A stretch of 12,485 nt of DNA from Clostridia bacterium. Lineage in GTDB: Bacteria > Bacillota > Clostridia > Oscillospirales > CAG-272. Below are positions 5,101 through 12,350 of the stretch, piece after piece. Each line of letters starts with the position of its first letter. Position 1 is the stretch's first letter. The stretch spans positions 1 to 12,485 of the forward strand of contig CAAEBS010000015.1 in NCBI GenBank assembly GCA_900754175.1, read 5' to 3'. The notes below the pieces were generated by a model, which saw only the letters and a list, made by a program, of their open reading frames with translations, was not told the origin of the DNA and ran no database searches. The position numbers were made by a program, and so were the translations under genes.

Positions 5101-7713
5101 TTGAATTTGGAACACGAAAACATCGAGTTTAAAGATCAGAAAATTATAGACGTGGAGATGGATAAAGAGGTTAAAAAATCCTTTATCGAATATTCCATGT
5201 CGGTTATTGCCGCCCGTGCTCTTCCGGACGTCCGGGACGGTATGAAACCGGGTCAGCGCAGGATCATGTACGCTATGTACGAAGATCACCTGACCTACGA
5301 TAAGCCTTTCCGGAAGTCGGCTACCACCGTCGGTAACGTGCTCGGTCGGTATCATCCGCACGGTGACTCCGCCGTTTACGGCACCATGGTGCGTATGGCA
5401 CAGGACTTTTCTCTGCGCTATCCGCTTGTGGACGGACACGGAAACTTCGGTTCGATAGACGGAGACGGCGCCGCCGCTTACCGTTATACCGAGGCGAGAA
5501 TGTCGAAAATTGCGAATGAGCTGATGGGCGATATTGAAAAGGACGTGGTGGATTTCCAGCCGAACTTTGACAACCGTCTGCGGGAGCCGAAGGTTCTGCC
5601 CTCCCGTTTCCCCAACCTCCTGGTAAACGGTTCGGTGGGTATTGCCGTCGGTATGGCGACCAATATTCCGCCCCATAACCTCGGGGAAACCATCGACGCC
5701 ACCATTTATCGCATGGAGCACCCCGACTGCACCGTTCCCGATCTGATGAATTTCGTCAAGGGTCCCGATTTTCCGACCCGTGCGATCGTGTACGGCGTAA
5801 ACGGAATCCTGCAGGCATACACCACCGGCAGAGGTCGGGTCATGGTGCGTGCCCGGGCAAACGTCGAGGAGGACAAGCACCGGATCATCGTTACCGAGAT
5901 TCCCTACGGCGTCAACAAGAGTCTGCTGTGCGAGTCGATTGCAAACCTTGTCAAGGAAAAGCGGATCGACGGCATCACCGAGCTGCGGGATGAATCCGGC
6001 AGAGACGGTATGCGTATCGTGATAGAATACCGCCGGGATGCAAACGGACAGATCATTCTCAATCAGCTTTATAAATATTCCCAGCTGGAGGATACCTGCG
6101 CTATCAATATGCTGGCGCTGGTCAACAACGAACCGAAAATTCTCTCCCTGCCGCAGATTCTGGATCATTACATTGAGCACCAGCGTTCGGTTATCGTCCG
6201 CCGGGTGAAATTTGATCTGGAAAAGGCAAAGGCGAGAGCACATATTCTGGAGGGTTACCACATTGCCACCGATAACATCGACCGCATTGTGGAGATCATG
6301 AAGACCTCCCGCTCCATTCCCGAGGCAAAGGAACGCCTGATGGCGGAATTCTTCACCATTTCCTACCGGGACGGCTATGAAAATTCTCTGGGCAATGTCC
6401 GCCAGCTTTCCGACGCACAGGCGCAGGCAATCGTGGACATGACGCTCGGCAAACTGACCGGCATGGAACGGGAAAAGATCGAGGAGGAGCTGGCAAGATT
6501 GCACGCAACCATTCTGGAGCTGGAAGGCATCCTTGCCGACGAAACCAAGATCGACGGGATCATCAAGGACGAGATGCTGGAGATCAAGCGGAAGTTTTCG
6601 GACGGTCGTCGCACCGAGATCGTTGCCGCAACCGACGATATCGAGCTGGAGGACCTGATCGAAAAGCACAGTTGCGTCATTACCCTGACCCACGCCGGCT
6701 ATATCAAGCGTCTGCCTGCCGATACCTATGCGGCGCAGAGACGTGGCGGCAAGGGCATCATTGGCATGGCGACCAAGGAGGACGACTTCATCGAAAAGGT
6801 GATCGCCCTGAACAGCCATTCTTACCTGCTGATGTTTACCAATAAGGGTAAGGTGCATATGCGCAAGGCATATCAGATCCCGGAGGCATCCCGTACCGCC
6901 AAGGGAACCAACATCGTAAACATAATCGAAATGCTGCCGGAGGAAAAGATCACGGCACTTATCAGCGTGACCGAGTTCTCCGAAAACGAATATCTCACCA
7001 TGGTGACCCGCAACGGTATCATCAAGCGGACCCTGCTTACCGAGTATGAATATCAGCGCAAGGGCGGAAAGATCGCTCTGACGCTTGACGAGGGCGACGA
7101 GCTGGTGTTTGTCATGCGGACGGTCGGCGACCGGGATATCCTGCTGGCAAGTGCGGACGGACTTGCCGTGCGGTACACCGAGCAGAACGTGCGCCCGATG
7201 GGCAGAGGCGCCCGTGGCGTAAAGGGAATCAGCCTGCGTGAGGGCGATTACGTCAAGGGTGTTGCCGTGGTCGAAGAGGGCAAACAACTGATTACCGTGA
7301 CCGAGCGTGGCTACGGAAAGCGCACCGACTTTGACGAGTTCCGGGTGATGAAGAACCGGGGCGGCTACGGCGTGACCTGCCACCGCCTGAGTGAAAAGAC
7401 CGGACGGCTGTGCGGCGTGGCGACTGTCTGCGACGACGATGATCTGATGATGATTACCGACGGCGGAACCGTCATCCGGACGCCGGTCAGCGAGGTTCCC
7501 ACCTATTCCCGGAGTGCGGGCGGCGTCATCCTGATGCGGCTTGGCGAGGGACATTCGCTGGTGAACTTTACCAAGGTGCCCCATGAGGATCCGGAGGAGG
7601 AGCTTCCGGAGGAAATTGCGGGAGAGACTGTCGTGGACGAAACGGCAACTCCGGCAGAGGTGACCGGAGAAGTGGCAGAGCCTGCCGCAGAAACCGGAAA
7701 TACCGAAGAATAA
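5101..7713 (+). CDS. gyrA: DNA gyrase subunit A
   Basis: GyrA cuts and rejoins DNA for the gyrase complex. The 870 residues begin with the winged-helix breakage domain. The catalytic tyrosine is Y129 in AAAYRYTEARM (equivalent to E. coli Tyr122), and the quinolone-binding helix contains HPHGDSAVYGTMV (85-97). A coiled-coil arm follows around 365-490. The C-terminal beta-pinwheel starts with a GyrA box QRRGGKG (546-552), the mark of gyrase as against ParC. The last 40 or so residues are rich in Glu, Pro, Ala and Thr. No ATG occurs before codon 20 (5158), which already lies close to conserved sequence. The start is therefore probably TTG at 5101 or 5107; the latter is eight bases after AGG at 5096-5098. 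The residue at the E. coli Asp87 position is Gly (G94). Confidence 0.97.
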   Translation: MNLEHENIEFKDQKIIDVEMDKEVKKSFIEYSMSVIAARALPDVRDGMKPGQRRIMYAMYEDHLTYDKPFRKSATTVGNVLGRYHPHGDSAVYGTMVRMAQDFSLRYPLVDGHGNFGSIDGDGAAAYRYTEARMSKIANELMGDIEKDVVDFQPNFDNRLREPKVLPSRFPNLLVNGSVGIAVGMATNIPPHNLGETIDATIYRMEHPDCTVPDLMNFVKGPDFPTRAIVYGVNGILQAYTTGRGRVMVRARANVEEDKHRIIVTEIPYGVNKSLLCESIANLVKEKRIDGITELRDESGRDGMRIVIEYRRDANGQIILNQLYKYSQLEDTCAINMLALVNNEPKILSLPQILDHYIEHQRSVIVRRVKFDLEKAKARAHILEGYHIATDNIDRIVEIMKTSRSIPEAKERLMAEFFTISYRDGYENSLGNVRQLSDAQAQAIVDMTLGKLTGMEREKIEEELARLHATILELEGILADETKIDGIIKDEMLEIKRKFSDGRRTEIVAATDDIELEDLIEKHSCVITLTHAGYIKRLPADTYAAQRRGGKGIIGMATKEDDFIEKVIALNSHSYLLMFTNKGKVHMRKAYQIPEASRTAKGTNIVNIIEMLPEEKITALISVTEFSENEYLTMVTRNGIIKRTLLTEYEYQRKGGKIALTLDEGDELVFVMRTVGDRDILLASADGLAVRYTEQNVRPMGRGARGVKGISLREGDYVKGVAVVEEGKQLITVTERGYGKRTDFDEFRVMKNRGGYGVTCHRLSEKTGRLCGVATVCDDDDLMMITDGGTVIRTPVSEVPTYSRSAGGVILMRLGEGHSLVNFTKVPHEDPEEELPEEIAGETVVDETATPAEVTGEVAEPAAETGNTEE

Positions 7714-7722
7714 TCGACATTG

Positions 7723-7756
7723 CAGGGCTGGCGGAAGAGAAGATCTGCCAGCCCTG
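7723..7756 (+). terminator. Hairpin after gyrA, possible terminator
   Basis: CAGGGCTGGC (7723-7732) and GCCAGCCCTG (7747-7756) are perfectly complementary, with a 14-base loop. The stem starts ten bases after the gyrA stop. It lacks the T-run of an intrinsic terminator, so it may protect the 3' end or act only partially. Confidence 0.5.
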
Positions 7757-7775
7757 ACGGGTGTTTTGCACCCGT
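7757..7775 (+). promoter_or_regulatory. Second hairpin between gyrA and the lipoprotein gene
   Basis: ACGGGTG and CACCCGT pair perfectly around TTTTG, directly abutting the preceding hairpin. It ends eight bases before the purine-rich ribosome binding region of the lipoprotein gene. No T-run follows. It may be a leader or processing structure. Confidence 0.45.
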
Positions 7776-7797
7776 ATCCGAAAGAAAGGAAAGGCTT

Positions 7798-8685
7798 TTG
7801 CCCGATTGTAAAATGAAAAAGATCAAAGCACTTTTTCTGCTCCTGCTGACCCTTGCGCTCGTTTTTCCGGGGCTTACCTCGTGTACAAAGCTCCCGGAGC
7901 TTGACCCGGTAAAGGACCGGCTTGCCGAATTGGTGGAGGCTTCCGCCGAGATCAATACTATATTCTTTGGCGAGGGTCTGCCCACCTACGAGCGGGTCAC
8001 CGACCCGAGAAACTCCACGAAGGTCTATCGGGATGAGGAGAGCGGAAAAAACGTGTATTACTACGAAATTTCCGACGATGCGTGGGAAGGGAAGATCATT
8101 GCCTACCGTACCTCTTATCTTCAGAACTTTTCGTATCTCCAGGTGCTCCGGGAGCGGGATACCGCCAGAGAGCCGGTGTATGAGAACGAGGGGGAGGGCG
8201 TGTATGCCTACGCTATCGAATATACCGAAAAGAAATACGATTTCTATTATTCCGACAGCGACCCGACCGAATACGACTATGTGAGGAGCGACAGCCCGTA
8301 TTATTCGATCGATCAGATCAAGGAGGCGGCGGAAAAGGTGTATTCCAAGCAGTACCTGGAGTCGCTGTACCGGTCGCTCTTTGTAGGCGAGGTTGCCAAG
8401 GATATAAGCGGCACCACGCTTTCCGGTCTTTCGGCGAGATATATGGAGTATATGGACGAGGACGGCAACGTAATGCTGATGAAGTCCAATACCTACGAGC
8501 CGCTTGTGAAGGAGCGCAGAATGTTTGACCTTGACACGGCAGAGGTCGTGAAACCCTCCAATAAGAAATATATCACCGTATCGGTGGAATCGTGGCTGGA
8601 AAGCACCCCCGATAACCGCCAGACTATCCGGCTTTCCCTTATTCTTGAAAACGGAAAATGGATGCTGGACAGCGGGACGTATTGA
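7798..8685 (+). CDS. Putative secreted lipoprotein of unknown function
   Basis: I do not recognise this 295-residue protein. It starts with a charged segment (KMKKIK), a hydrophobic stretch (ALFLLLLTLALVF) and a lipobox LTSC with the lipidated Cys at residue 29, so it should be exported and anchored on the outer face of the membrane. TTG 7798 is preferred because GAAAGGAAAGG (7784-7794) precedes it at good distance. ATG 7813, which keeps the whole signal peptide, is the alternative but lacks a well-placed site. The mature part is acidic and rich in Tyr, Ser, Asp and Glu (a YYSDSDPTEYDYVRSDSPYYS-like stretch near residues 155-175). The C-terminus ends in SLILENGKWMLDSGTY, which resembles the last strands of NTF2-like lipoprotein domains; this is a guess. 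The gene lies directly after gyrA and converges with the AraC regulator gene, 21 bases away. Confidence 0.8.
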   Translation: MPDCKMKKIKALFLLLLTLALVFPGLTSCTKLPELDPVKDRLAELVEASAEINTIFFGEGLPTYERVTDPRNSTKVYRDEESGKNVYYYEISDDAWEGKIIAYRTSYLQNFSYLQVLRERDTAREPVYENEGEGVYAYAIEYTEKKYDFYYSDSDPTEYDYVRSDSPYYSIDQIKEAAEKVYSKQYLESLYRSLFVGEVAKDISGTTLSGLSARYMEYMDEDGNVMLMKSNTYEPLVKERRMFDLDTAEVVKPSNKKYITVSVESWLESTPDNRQTIRLSLILENGKWMLDSGTY

Positions 8686-8706
8686 CCAAAATACAGCTTT
8701 TGCAGT

Positions 8707-9546
8707 TCAGATAAGCCGGCGGAAAGCGCCGGGCGGGATGCCGATGCTTTTCCGGAAGCTTTTGGAGAACTGCTGTACGTCCGTAAATCCGGTGCGGGCG
8801 GCGATTTCGCCGACGCTCAGGTTGGTATTCTGCAAAAGAGCGGTTGCCTGACGGAGACGAAAGCCGATCAGATAGCGGTGAATGCTTTGTCCGGTACAGC
8901 GCTTCATCAGGCGGTTCAGATAATTCGGATGAAAGTTCAGTGCCCTGCCGATTTCCTCGTTGGAGATCGGCAGGGTATAATTTTCACGGATATAGCCGAT
9001 CACAGCATCGGTAATTTCCGAGGCGGGTTCCTCCGGGAGGTGGGAAGCACGCAGAAGATCGAGCAGAAGCAGTTTCATTCTTGCCGAATTTACATCCCGG
9101 CTGTAAAGTTTTCCTTCCTCGTATTCCCGCAGAATTTCCCGCAGCTGCTCCGCCGCAAGTGGTTTGTTTCTGACAATCCGGCAGGCGGTAAGCTCTGACG
9201 GAAGAGAGAGATCCTGCTTTTCCGTCCGGCGCTCCGGGCGGTATTTTTCACGGCTGTCCGGTGCAATGGGTGGGTCATACTCCCGCCCGTTGTCCGAAAG
9301 ATCAAAGTTGATTCCTATGGCAAGCGTTTTGCTTTCGGTAGAATACAGCCGGTATGGCACGCCGGCAGGAATCAGGATCAGGTCTTTTGCCGCAAGTTCT
9401 GTCGATTCCTCTCCGTATCCGATTCCAAGCTTTCCCGAAAGCACGCAAAAAATCCGGTGGTCGTAGGCGATCACCGGTTTTCCGTCGCCCTCCGGTGAAA
9501 AGGTGTGGATATAGCGGACATACGGTTGAAGCGCTCCTGCTTGCAT
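8707..9546 (-). CDS. AraC-family transcriptional regulator
   Basis: The 279-residue product has the two-domain layout of sugar-responsive AraC regulators. The N-terminal part (about 10-95) is a cupin-like ligand domain with VLSGKLGIGYG (35-45) and DLILIPAGVPYRLY (55-68). The C-terminal 100 residues carry two helix-turn-helix units: the first near 196-216 (ISNEEIGRALNFHPNYLNRLMKR region), the second near 244-265 (SVGEIAARTGFTDVQQFSKSFRK region), ending in the typical GIPPGAFR. The start is set at ATG 9546 because a perfect GGAGG lies five bases upstream. A longer reading frame opens at a TTG at 9576 but has no such site. The gene diverges from the isomerase/GH99-like operon and probably controls it; the inducer is unknown. 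I see no clear terminator in the 21 bases shared with the convergent lipoprotein gene. Confidence 0.93.
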   Translation of the reverse strand: MQAGALQPYVRYIHTFSPEGDGKPVIAYDHRIFCVLSGKLGIGYGEESTELAAKDLILIPAGVPYRLYSTESKTLAIGINFDLSDNGREYDPPIAPDSREKYRPERRTEKQDLSLPSELTACRIVRNKPLAAEQLREILREYEEGKLYSRDVNSARMKLLLLDLLRASHLPEEPASEITDAVIGYIRENYTLPISNEEIGRALNFHPNYLNRLMKRCTGQSIHRYLIGFRLRQATALLQNTNLSVGEIAARTGFTDVQQFSKSFRKSIGIPPGAFRRLI

Positions 9547-9551
9547 AGCAT

Positions 9552-9556
9552 CCTCC
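9552..9556 (-). promoter_or_regulatory. Ribosome binding site of the AraC-family gene
   Basis: On the minus strand GGAGG lies five bases before ATG 9546. It decides the start against the in-frame TTG at 9576, which would lie upstream of the site. Confidence 0.8.
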
Positions 9557-9596
9557 GAAAAGTTTGTTTTTGACAAAATCCGGTTTGTTTTTCCTC

Positions 9597-9625
9597 TTTA
9601 TTAAACCACAGATGCGTGATATAAT
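9597..9625 (+). promoter_or_regulatory. Promoter of the isomerase/GH99-like operon (extended -10)
   Basis: A perfect TATAAT (9620-9625) is preceded by TGA, giving an extended -10 element. A weak -35 TTTATT (9597-9602) lies 17 bp upstream. Transcription would begin near 9632, leaving a leader of about 50 bases before ATG 9681. Confidence 0.7.
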
Positions 9626-9628
9626 CAA
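9600..9628 (-). promoter_or_regulatory. Promoter of the AraC-family gene
   Basis: On the minus strand TTGATT (complement of 9623-9628) and TTTAAT (complement of 9600-9605) are spaced by 17 bp. The start would be near 9593. Both boxes overlap the boxes of the plus-strand promoter, so the two promoters should exclude each other. Confidence 0.55.
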
Positions 9629-9641
9629 GAGCAAATCCGGA

Positions 9642-9656
9642 AATTTTTCAAAAATT
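9642..9656. promoter_or_regulatory. AT-only palindrome in the operon leader
   Basis: AATTTTT and AAAAATT are perfectly complementary around a single C. The palindrome lies just after the predicted start and before the GGAGG (9665-9669) of the isomerase gene. It could be an operator; being low in complexity, it could also be chance. Confidence 0.3.
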
Positions 9657-9680
9657 CACAATTTGGAGGTTTTTTATTTT

Positions 9681-11129
9681 ATGTTGGAAAGAATCCCTGC
9701 CAAAAAAACGGTCGTCGGCGTGCTTTCAGTGGCGCACGGCACGTATTGGCATCAGTTTCCCGGTCTGCGGGAAAAAATGGACGGTTATCACCGGGACTTT
9801 ATCGGGCTTCTGGCGGATGATGGCGTAGAAATTGCGGACGCCGGCATGGTGGACTCCACCGACGCCGGCAACCGTGCCGCTGAATTATTTTCGTCGGCAG
9901 GTGTTTCGCTTGTTTTCTGCAATATGATTACCTACGCTACTTCCTCGGTGTTTGCTCCGGTGCTCTGTTCGGTCCATGCGCCGATCGTTCTGACGGCACT
10001 TCAGCCCCGGTCCGCTATGGATTACCGGAACGCCACTACCTTTATGCAGCTGGAAAACGACAATATCTGCTCGGTTCCCGAATTCTGCGGCGTTGCCGCA
10101 AAGCTGGGGCGTAGAATTGAGTACGTAATCATCGGTCGGCTTTACGGTGACGAAAAAGCGAAAGAGGAGATCTCGCAGTGGTGCGCCATTGCCAGGGCGC
10201 TGTGCAAGCTGAAGGGCGCCCGCATCGGTCTGATGGGGCACGTTCTGGAGGCGATGTACGATATGCACACCGATCCCACGCTGGTGTTCGGCAGTTTCGG
10301 GGTTCACGTGCCGCTGTTGGAGATCGACGATCTGATCACCCGGTATCATGCCGTTACTGAGGAGGAGACGCAGGAGCAGATCCGGATCATCCGTGAAGAA
10401 TTCGATATGCCAGAGCCGAAAAACGATCCGGTCACGATGAAACTCAGCGAGGCGGATCTGTACGAATCTGCCCGGTGTGCCGCCGCCCTGGAGCGCCTGC
10501 GCACCGATTTTCACCTGGACGGTCTGGCATATTTTTACTCGGGCGCTGAGGGAAGCGAAGCACGGCGGGTTGCATCTTCGCTTATCGTGGGAAATTCCAT
10601 GCTGATTGCCCGTGGCGTGCCTATGTGCGGGGAATACGATTTAAAGACCTGCATTGCCATGATGATTATGGATACCATTGGCATCGGCGGAAGCTTTGCC
10701 GAGCTTCACCCGTTTGATTTTGACGGAAACTGTATTCTGGTGGGGCACGACGGACCGCATCATATCCAGCTTGCCGACGGTCGCCCGGTGCTCCGCAGTC
10801 TGAAAAAATATCACGGTAAGGACGGCAGCGGCGCCTCGGTGGAATTCAATCTCCGCACCGGACCCTTTACCATGCTGGGAATCAATCAGGACGAGCACGG
10901 AAAATTCCGTTTTCTGATCGGTGAGGGCGTTTCCAACAAGGGAGAGATCCCCGCCACCGGAAACACCAACACCCGGGCGTCCTTTGAACCGGACACGGTA
11001 AGCTTTGTCAGGGAATGGTGCATGGCGGGACCCACGCACCACTTTGCCCTTGGCACCGGACGCTACGCTTCCACGCTGAAAAAGCTTGCCGGAGCGCTCG
11101 GGCTTGAGGCACGCATTATCGGAAAATAA
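9681..11129 (+). CDS. L-arabinose/L-fucose isomerase-family protein
   Basis: The 482-residue product belongs to the AraA/FucI superfamily of metal-dependent aldose-ketose isomerases, which are cytoplasmic oligomers. The N-terminal VGVLSVAHGTYWHQFPGLREKMDGYH (12-37) resembles the start of L-arabinose isomerase-like proteins. The C-terminal REWCMAGPTHHFALGTG (444-460) matches the region of AraA with the paired active-site histidines (AGGAHH). Candidate Mn ligands are E318 in MCGEYD, E341 or the acidic residues of FDFDGN (345-350), a His of GHDGPHH (355-361), and H453/H454. The substrate cannot be told: overall similarity to true AraA or FucI is limited. ATG 9681 is chosen because GGAGG (9665-9669) precedes it and the frame upstream of it lies in the promoter. 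The spacing of 11 bases is a little long. The GH99-like gene follows 17 bases after the stop, so both are probably one transcript. Confidence 0.85.
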   Translation: MLERIPAKKTVVGVLSVAHGTYWHQFPGLREKMDGYHRDFIGLLADDGVEIADAGMVDSTDAGNRAAELFSSAGVSLVFCNMITYATSSVFAPVLCSVHAPIVLTALQPRSAMDYRNATTFMQLENDNICSVPEFCGVAAKLGRRIEYVIIGRLYGDEKAKEEISQWCAIARALCKLKGARIGLMGHVLEAMYDMHTDPTLVFGSFGVHVPLLEIDDLITRYHAVTEEETQEQIRIIREEFDMPEPKNDPVTMKLSEADLYESARCAAALERLRTDFHLDGLAYFYSGAEGSEARRVASSLIVGNSMLIARGVPMCGEYDLKTCIAMMIMDTIGIGGSFAELHPFDFDGNCILVGHDGPHHIQLADGRPVLRSLKKYHGKDGSGASVEFNLRTGPFTMLGINQDEHGKFRFLIGEGVSNKGEIPATGNTNTRASFEPDTVSFVREWCMAGPTHHFALGTGRYASTLKKLAGALGLEARIIGK

Positions 11130-11146
11130 GCGAAAAGGAGAACAGG

Positions 11147-12301
11147 ATGTACAATTATCGGATCTGCGATTACGTTCCGGAGCCGAAGCCCGCAAAGACC
11201 GGGCTTATCGTAGCGGCGCATTATTATCCGGCGTGGGTAAAGGGCGGAACCTCCTTGCACCGGGGATTTGACGGTCTGCACGATTACCCCGATCGGACCC
11301 CGATCATCGGCTATTACGACGGAGACAACCCCGAGTACAACGATTGGGAGATCAAATGGGCATTGGAGCACGGTATCAACTGTTTCGTACACTGCTGGTA
11401 CCGCCGGCGGGACAACGTAGGCTCACCGGTGCGCTATGAAAACCTGCGGCTTGCGCAGTCGCTTCACCACGGTTTTTTCCGTGCCCGCTACCGGGACAGA
11501 ATGAATTTTGCCATTATGTTTGAGGCGCAGAATCTATGGGGCGCCTCCGACCGGGAGGATATGGTGAAAAATCTGATGCCCTTTTGGCTTGAAAATTATT
11601 TTTTGCGGGAAAATTATCTGAAGATCGACAACAAGCCGGTATTGTTCGTTTACGATTATCAGAATCAGCTCCGGGATGCTTTTTCCGACGCCGACGAGCA
11701 GAGAAGAACCTTTGACAAGTGCCGGGAGATGGCGTGCCGGTATGGTTTTGACGGAATGTTGTTTGCGGTGGAGTACCGGAAGGACGACCTGAGCGTGGTG
11801 GAGGATTACCGTGCCCGGGGATATGATTTCAGTTTTTCCTATTGCTGGAACATCAAAAATGCGGATTTTGGCGCAAAGGAGATCATGAATGAGCAGATGC
11901 GGAAAATGCGTCTCCGGGCAGACGCCATTCCCGATTGGTTTGCCCCCACCGCCTCCGCTATGTGGGATCCGTCGCCCCGCTTTGCTACCATGCCGCAAAG
12001 CTTCAATCCGCAGTCAAATCCTTTGCTCTGGAAACTGCCGCCGGAAGACTTCCGCACGCTTTTGCGCAGGATCCGGGAAATGATGAGATCTTTGCCGGAG
12101 GGCAGTATCGGCTCCAGGATGGTGATGCTGGATAACTGGAACGAGTGGGACGAGGGACATTATATCGCCCCGAGTCTGGAATTCGGCTTCGGCTACCTTC
12201 AGGCGGTCCGGGAAGCGCTGACCGAGTGTGACAATCTTCCCGATTACCGTCTGCCCCACGAGCTTGGCACCGATCCGGTCAATATGCACTGGGAGGAGTG
12301 A
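11147..12301 (+). CDS. GH99-like / WbsX-family protein
   Basis: The 384-residue protein resembles the WbsX family (Glyco_tranf_WbsX), whose fold is related to glycoside hydrolase family 99 (endo-mannosidase type). Seen landmarks are IVAAHYYPAW (21-30), the HGINCFVHCWYRR segment (75-87), KPVLFVYDY (163-171) and the hallmark DNWNEWDEGHYIAPSLEFGFGY (329-350), corresponding to the NxWNEWxEGxxLxPxxxxGxxY motif. There is no signal peptide or membrane segment, so it should act in the cytoplasm on imported or internal sugars. AAAAGGAG lies six bases before the ATG. Family members occur both in polysaccharide-synthesis loci and in sugar-use clusters. Beside an isomerase and an AraC regulator the second is more likely. 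Enzyme activity of this family is poorly known; Glu and Asp residues of the hallmark motif are catalytic candidates only by position. Confidence 0.82.
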   Translation: MYNYRICDYVPEPKPAKTGLIVAAHYYPAWVKGGTSLHRGFDGLHDYPDRTPIIGYYDGDNPEYNDWEIKWALEHGINCFVHCWYRRRDNVGSPVRYENLRLAQSLHHGFFRARYRDRMNFAIMFEAQNLWGASDREDMVKNLMPFWLENYFLRENYLKIDNKPVLFVYDYQNQLRDAFSDADEQRRTFDKCREMACRYGFDGMLFAVEYRKDDLSVVEDYRARGYDFSFSYCWNIKNADFGAKEIMNEQMRKMRLRADAIPDWFAPTASAMWDPSPRFATMPQSFNPQSNPLLWKLPPEDFRTLLRRIREMMRSLPEGSIGSRMVMLDNWNEWDEGHYIAPSLEFGFGYLQAVREALTECDNLPDYRLPHELGTDPVNMHWEE

Positions 12302-12316
12302 GGAGGGAGAGAGAGG

Positions 12317-12350
12317 CGGGGGAAACTTTTCTGGAGAAAAGTTTCCCCCG
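12317..12350 (+). terminator. Perfect 15-bp-stem hairpin, repeat-like, ending the operon
   Basis: CGGGGGAAACTTTTC (12317-12331) and GAAAAGTTTCCCCCG (12336-12350) pair without mismatch around TGGA. It begins 16 bases after the GH99-like stop. No T-run follows; ACCCCCTTCAAAAGACTTT comes after it instead. From memory, the same GGGGGAAACTTTTC hairpin followed by ACCCCCTTCAAA occurs between genes in many gut Clostridia. It may therefore be a dispersed element that doubles as a transcription end. Confidence 0.7.

Larger units (their letters stand above)
9576..9640 (+). repeat. AAATCCGG direct repeat flanking the divergent promoters
   Basis: AAATCCGG occurs at 9576-9583 and 9633-9640, each followed within a few bases by a T-run and TC. 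The copies lie 57 bp apart, one on each side of the overlapping promoters, and each falls just after a predicted transcription start. They are candidate binding sites for the adjacent AraC-family protein; binding is inference. Confidence 0.4.

Noticed and set aside
5083..7584. Open frame of 833 codons on the minus strand, opposite gyrA
   Set aside because: It is the complement of a clear gyrA with strong codon bias, shows no protein family features, and has no separate ribosome binding site. The same holds for the long minus-strand frame at 3400-4518 opposite gyrB.
7720..7797. N-terminal extension of the lipoprotein frame
   Set aside because: It would run through the two post-gyrA hairpins and place 26 residues before the signal peptide, with no ribosome binding site.
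8686..8706. Possible bidirectional terminator between the lipoprotein and AraC genes
   Set aside because: Only a weak CAAAA/TTTTG pairing is present, too short and AT-only to be called.
9570..9575. TTGACA as the -35 box of the isomerase operon
   Set aside because: It lies 44 bp before the TATAAT, far outside the working spacing, and no -10 box stands 16-18 bp after it.
9564..9680. N-terminal extension of the isomerase reading frame
   Set aside because: The extra 39 codons span the promoter and leader, and GGAGG at 9665-9669 points to ATG 9681.
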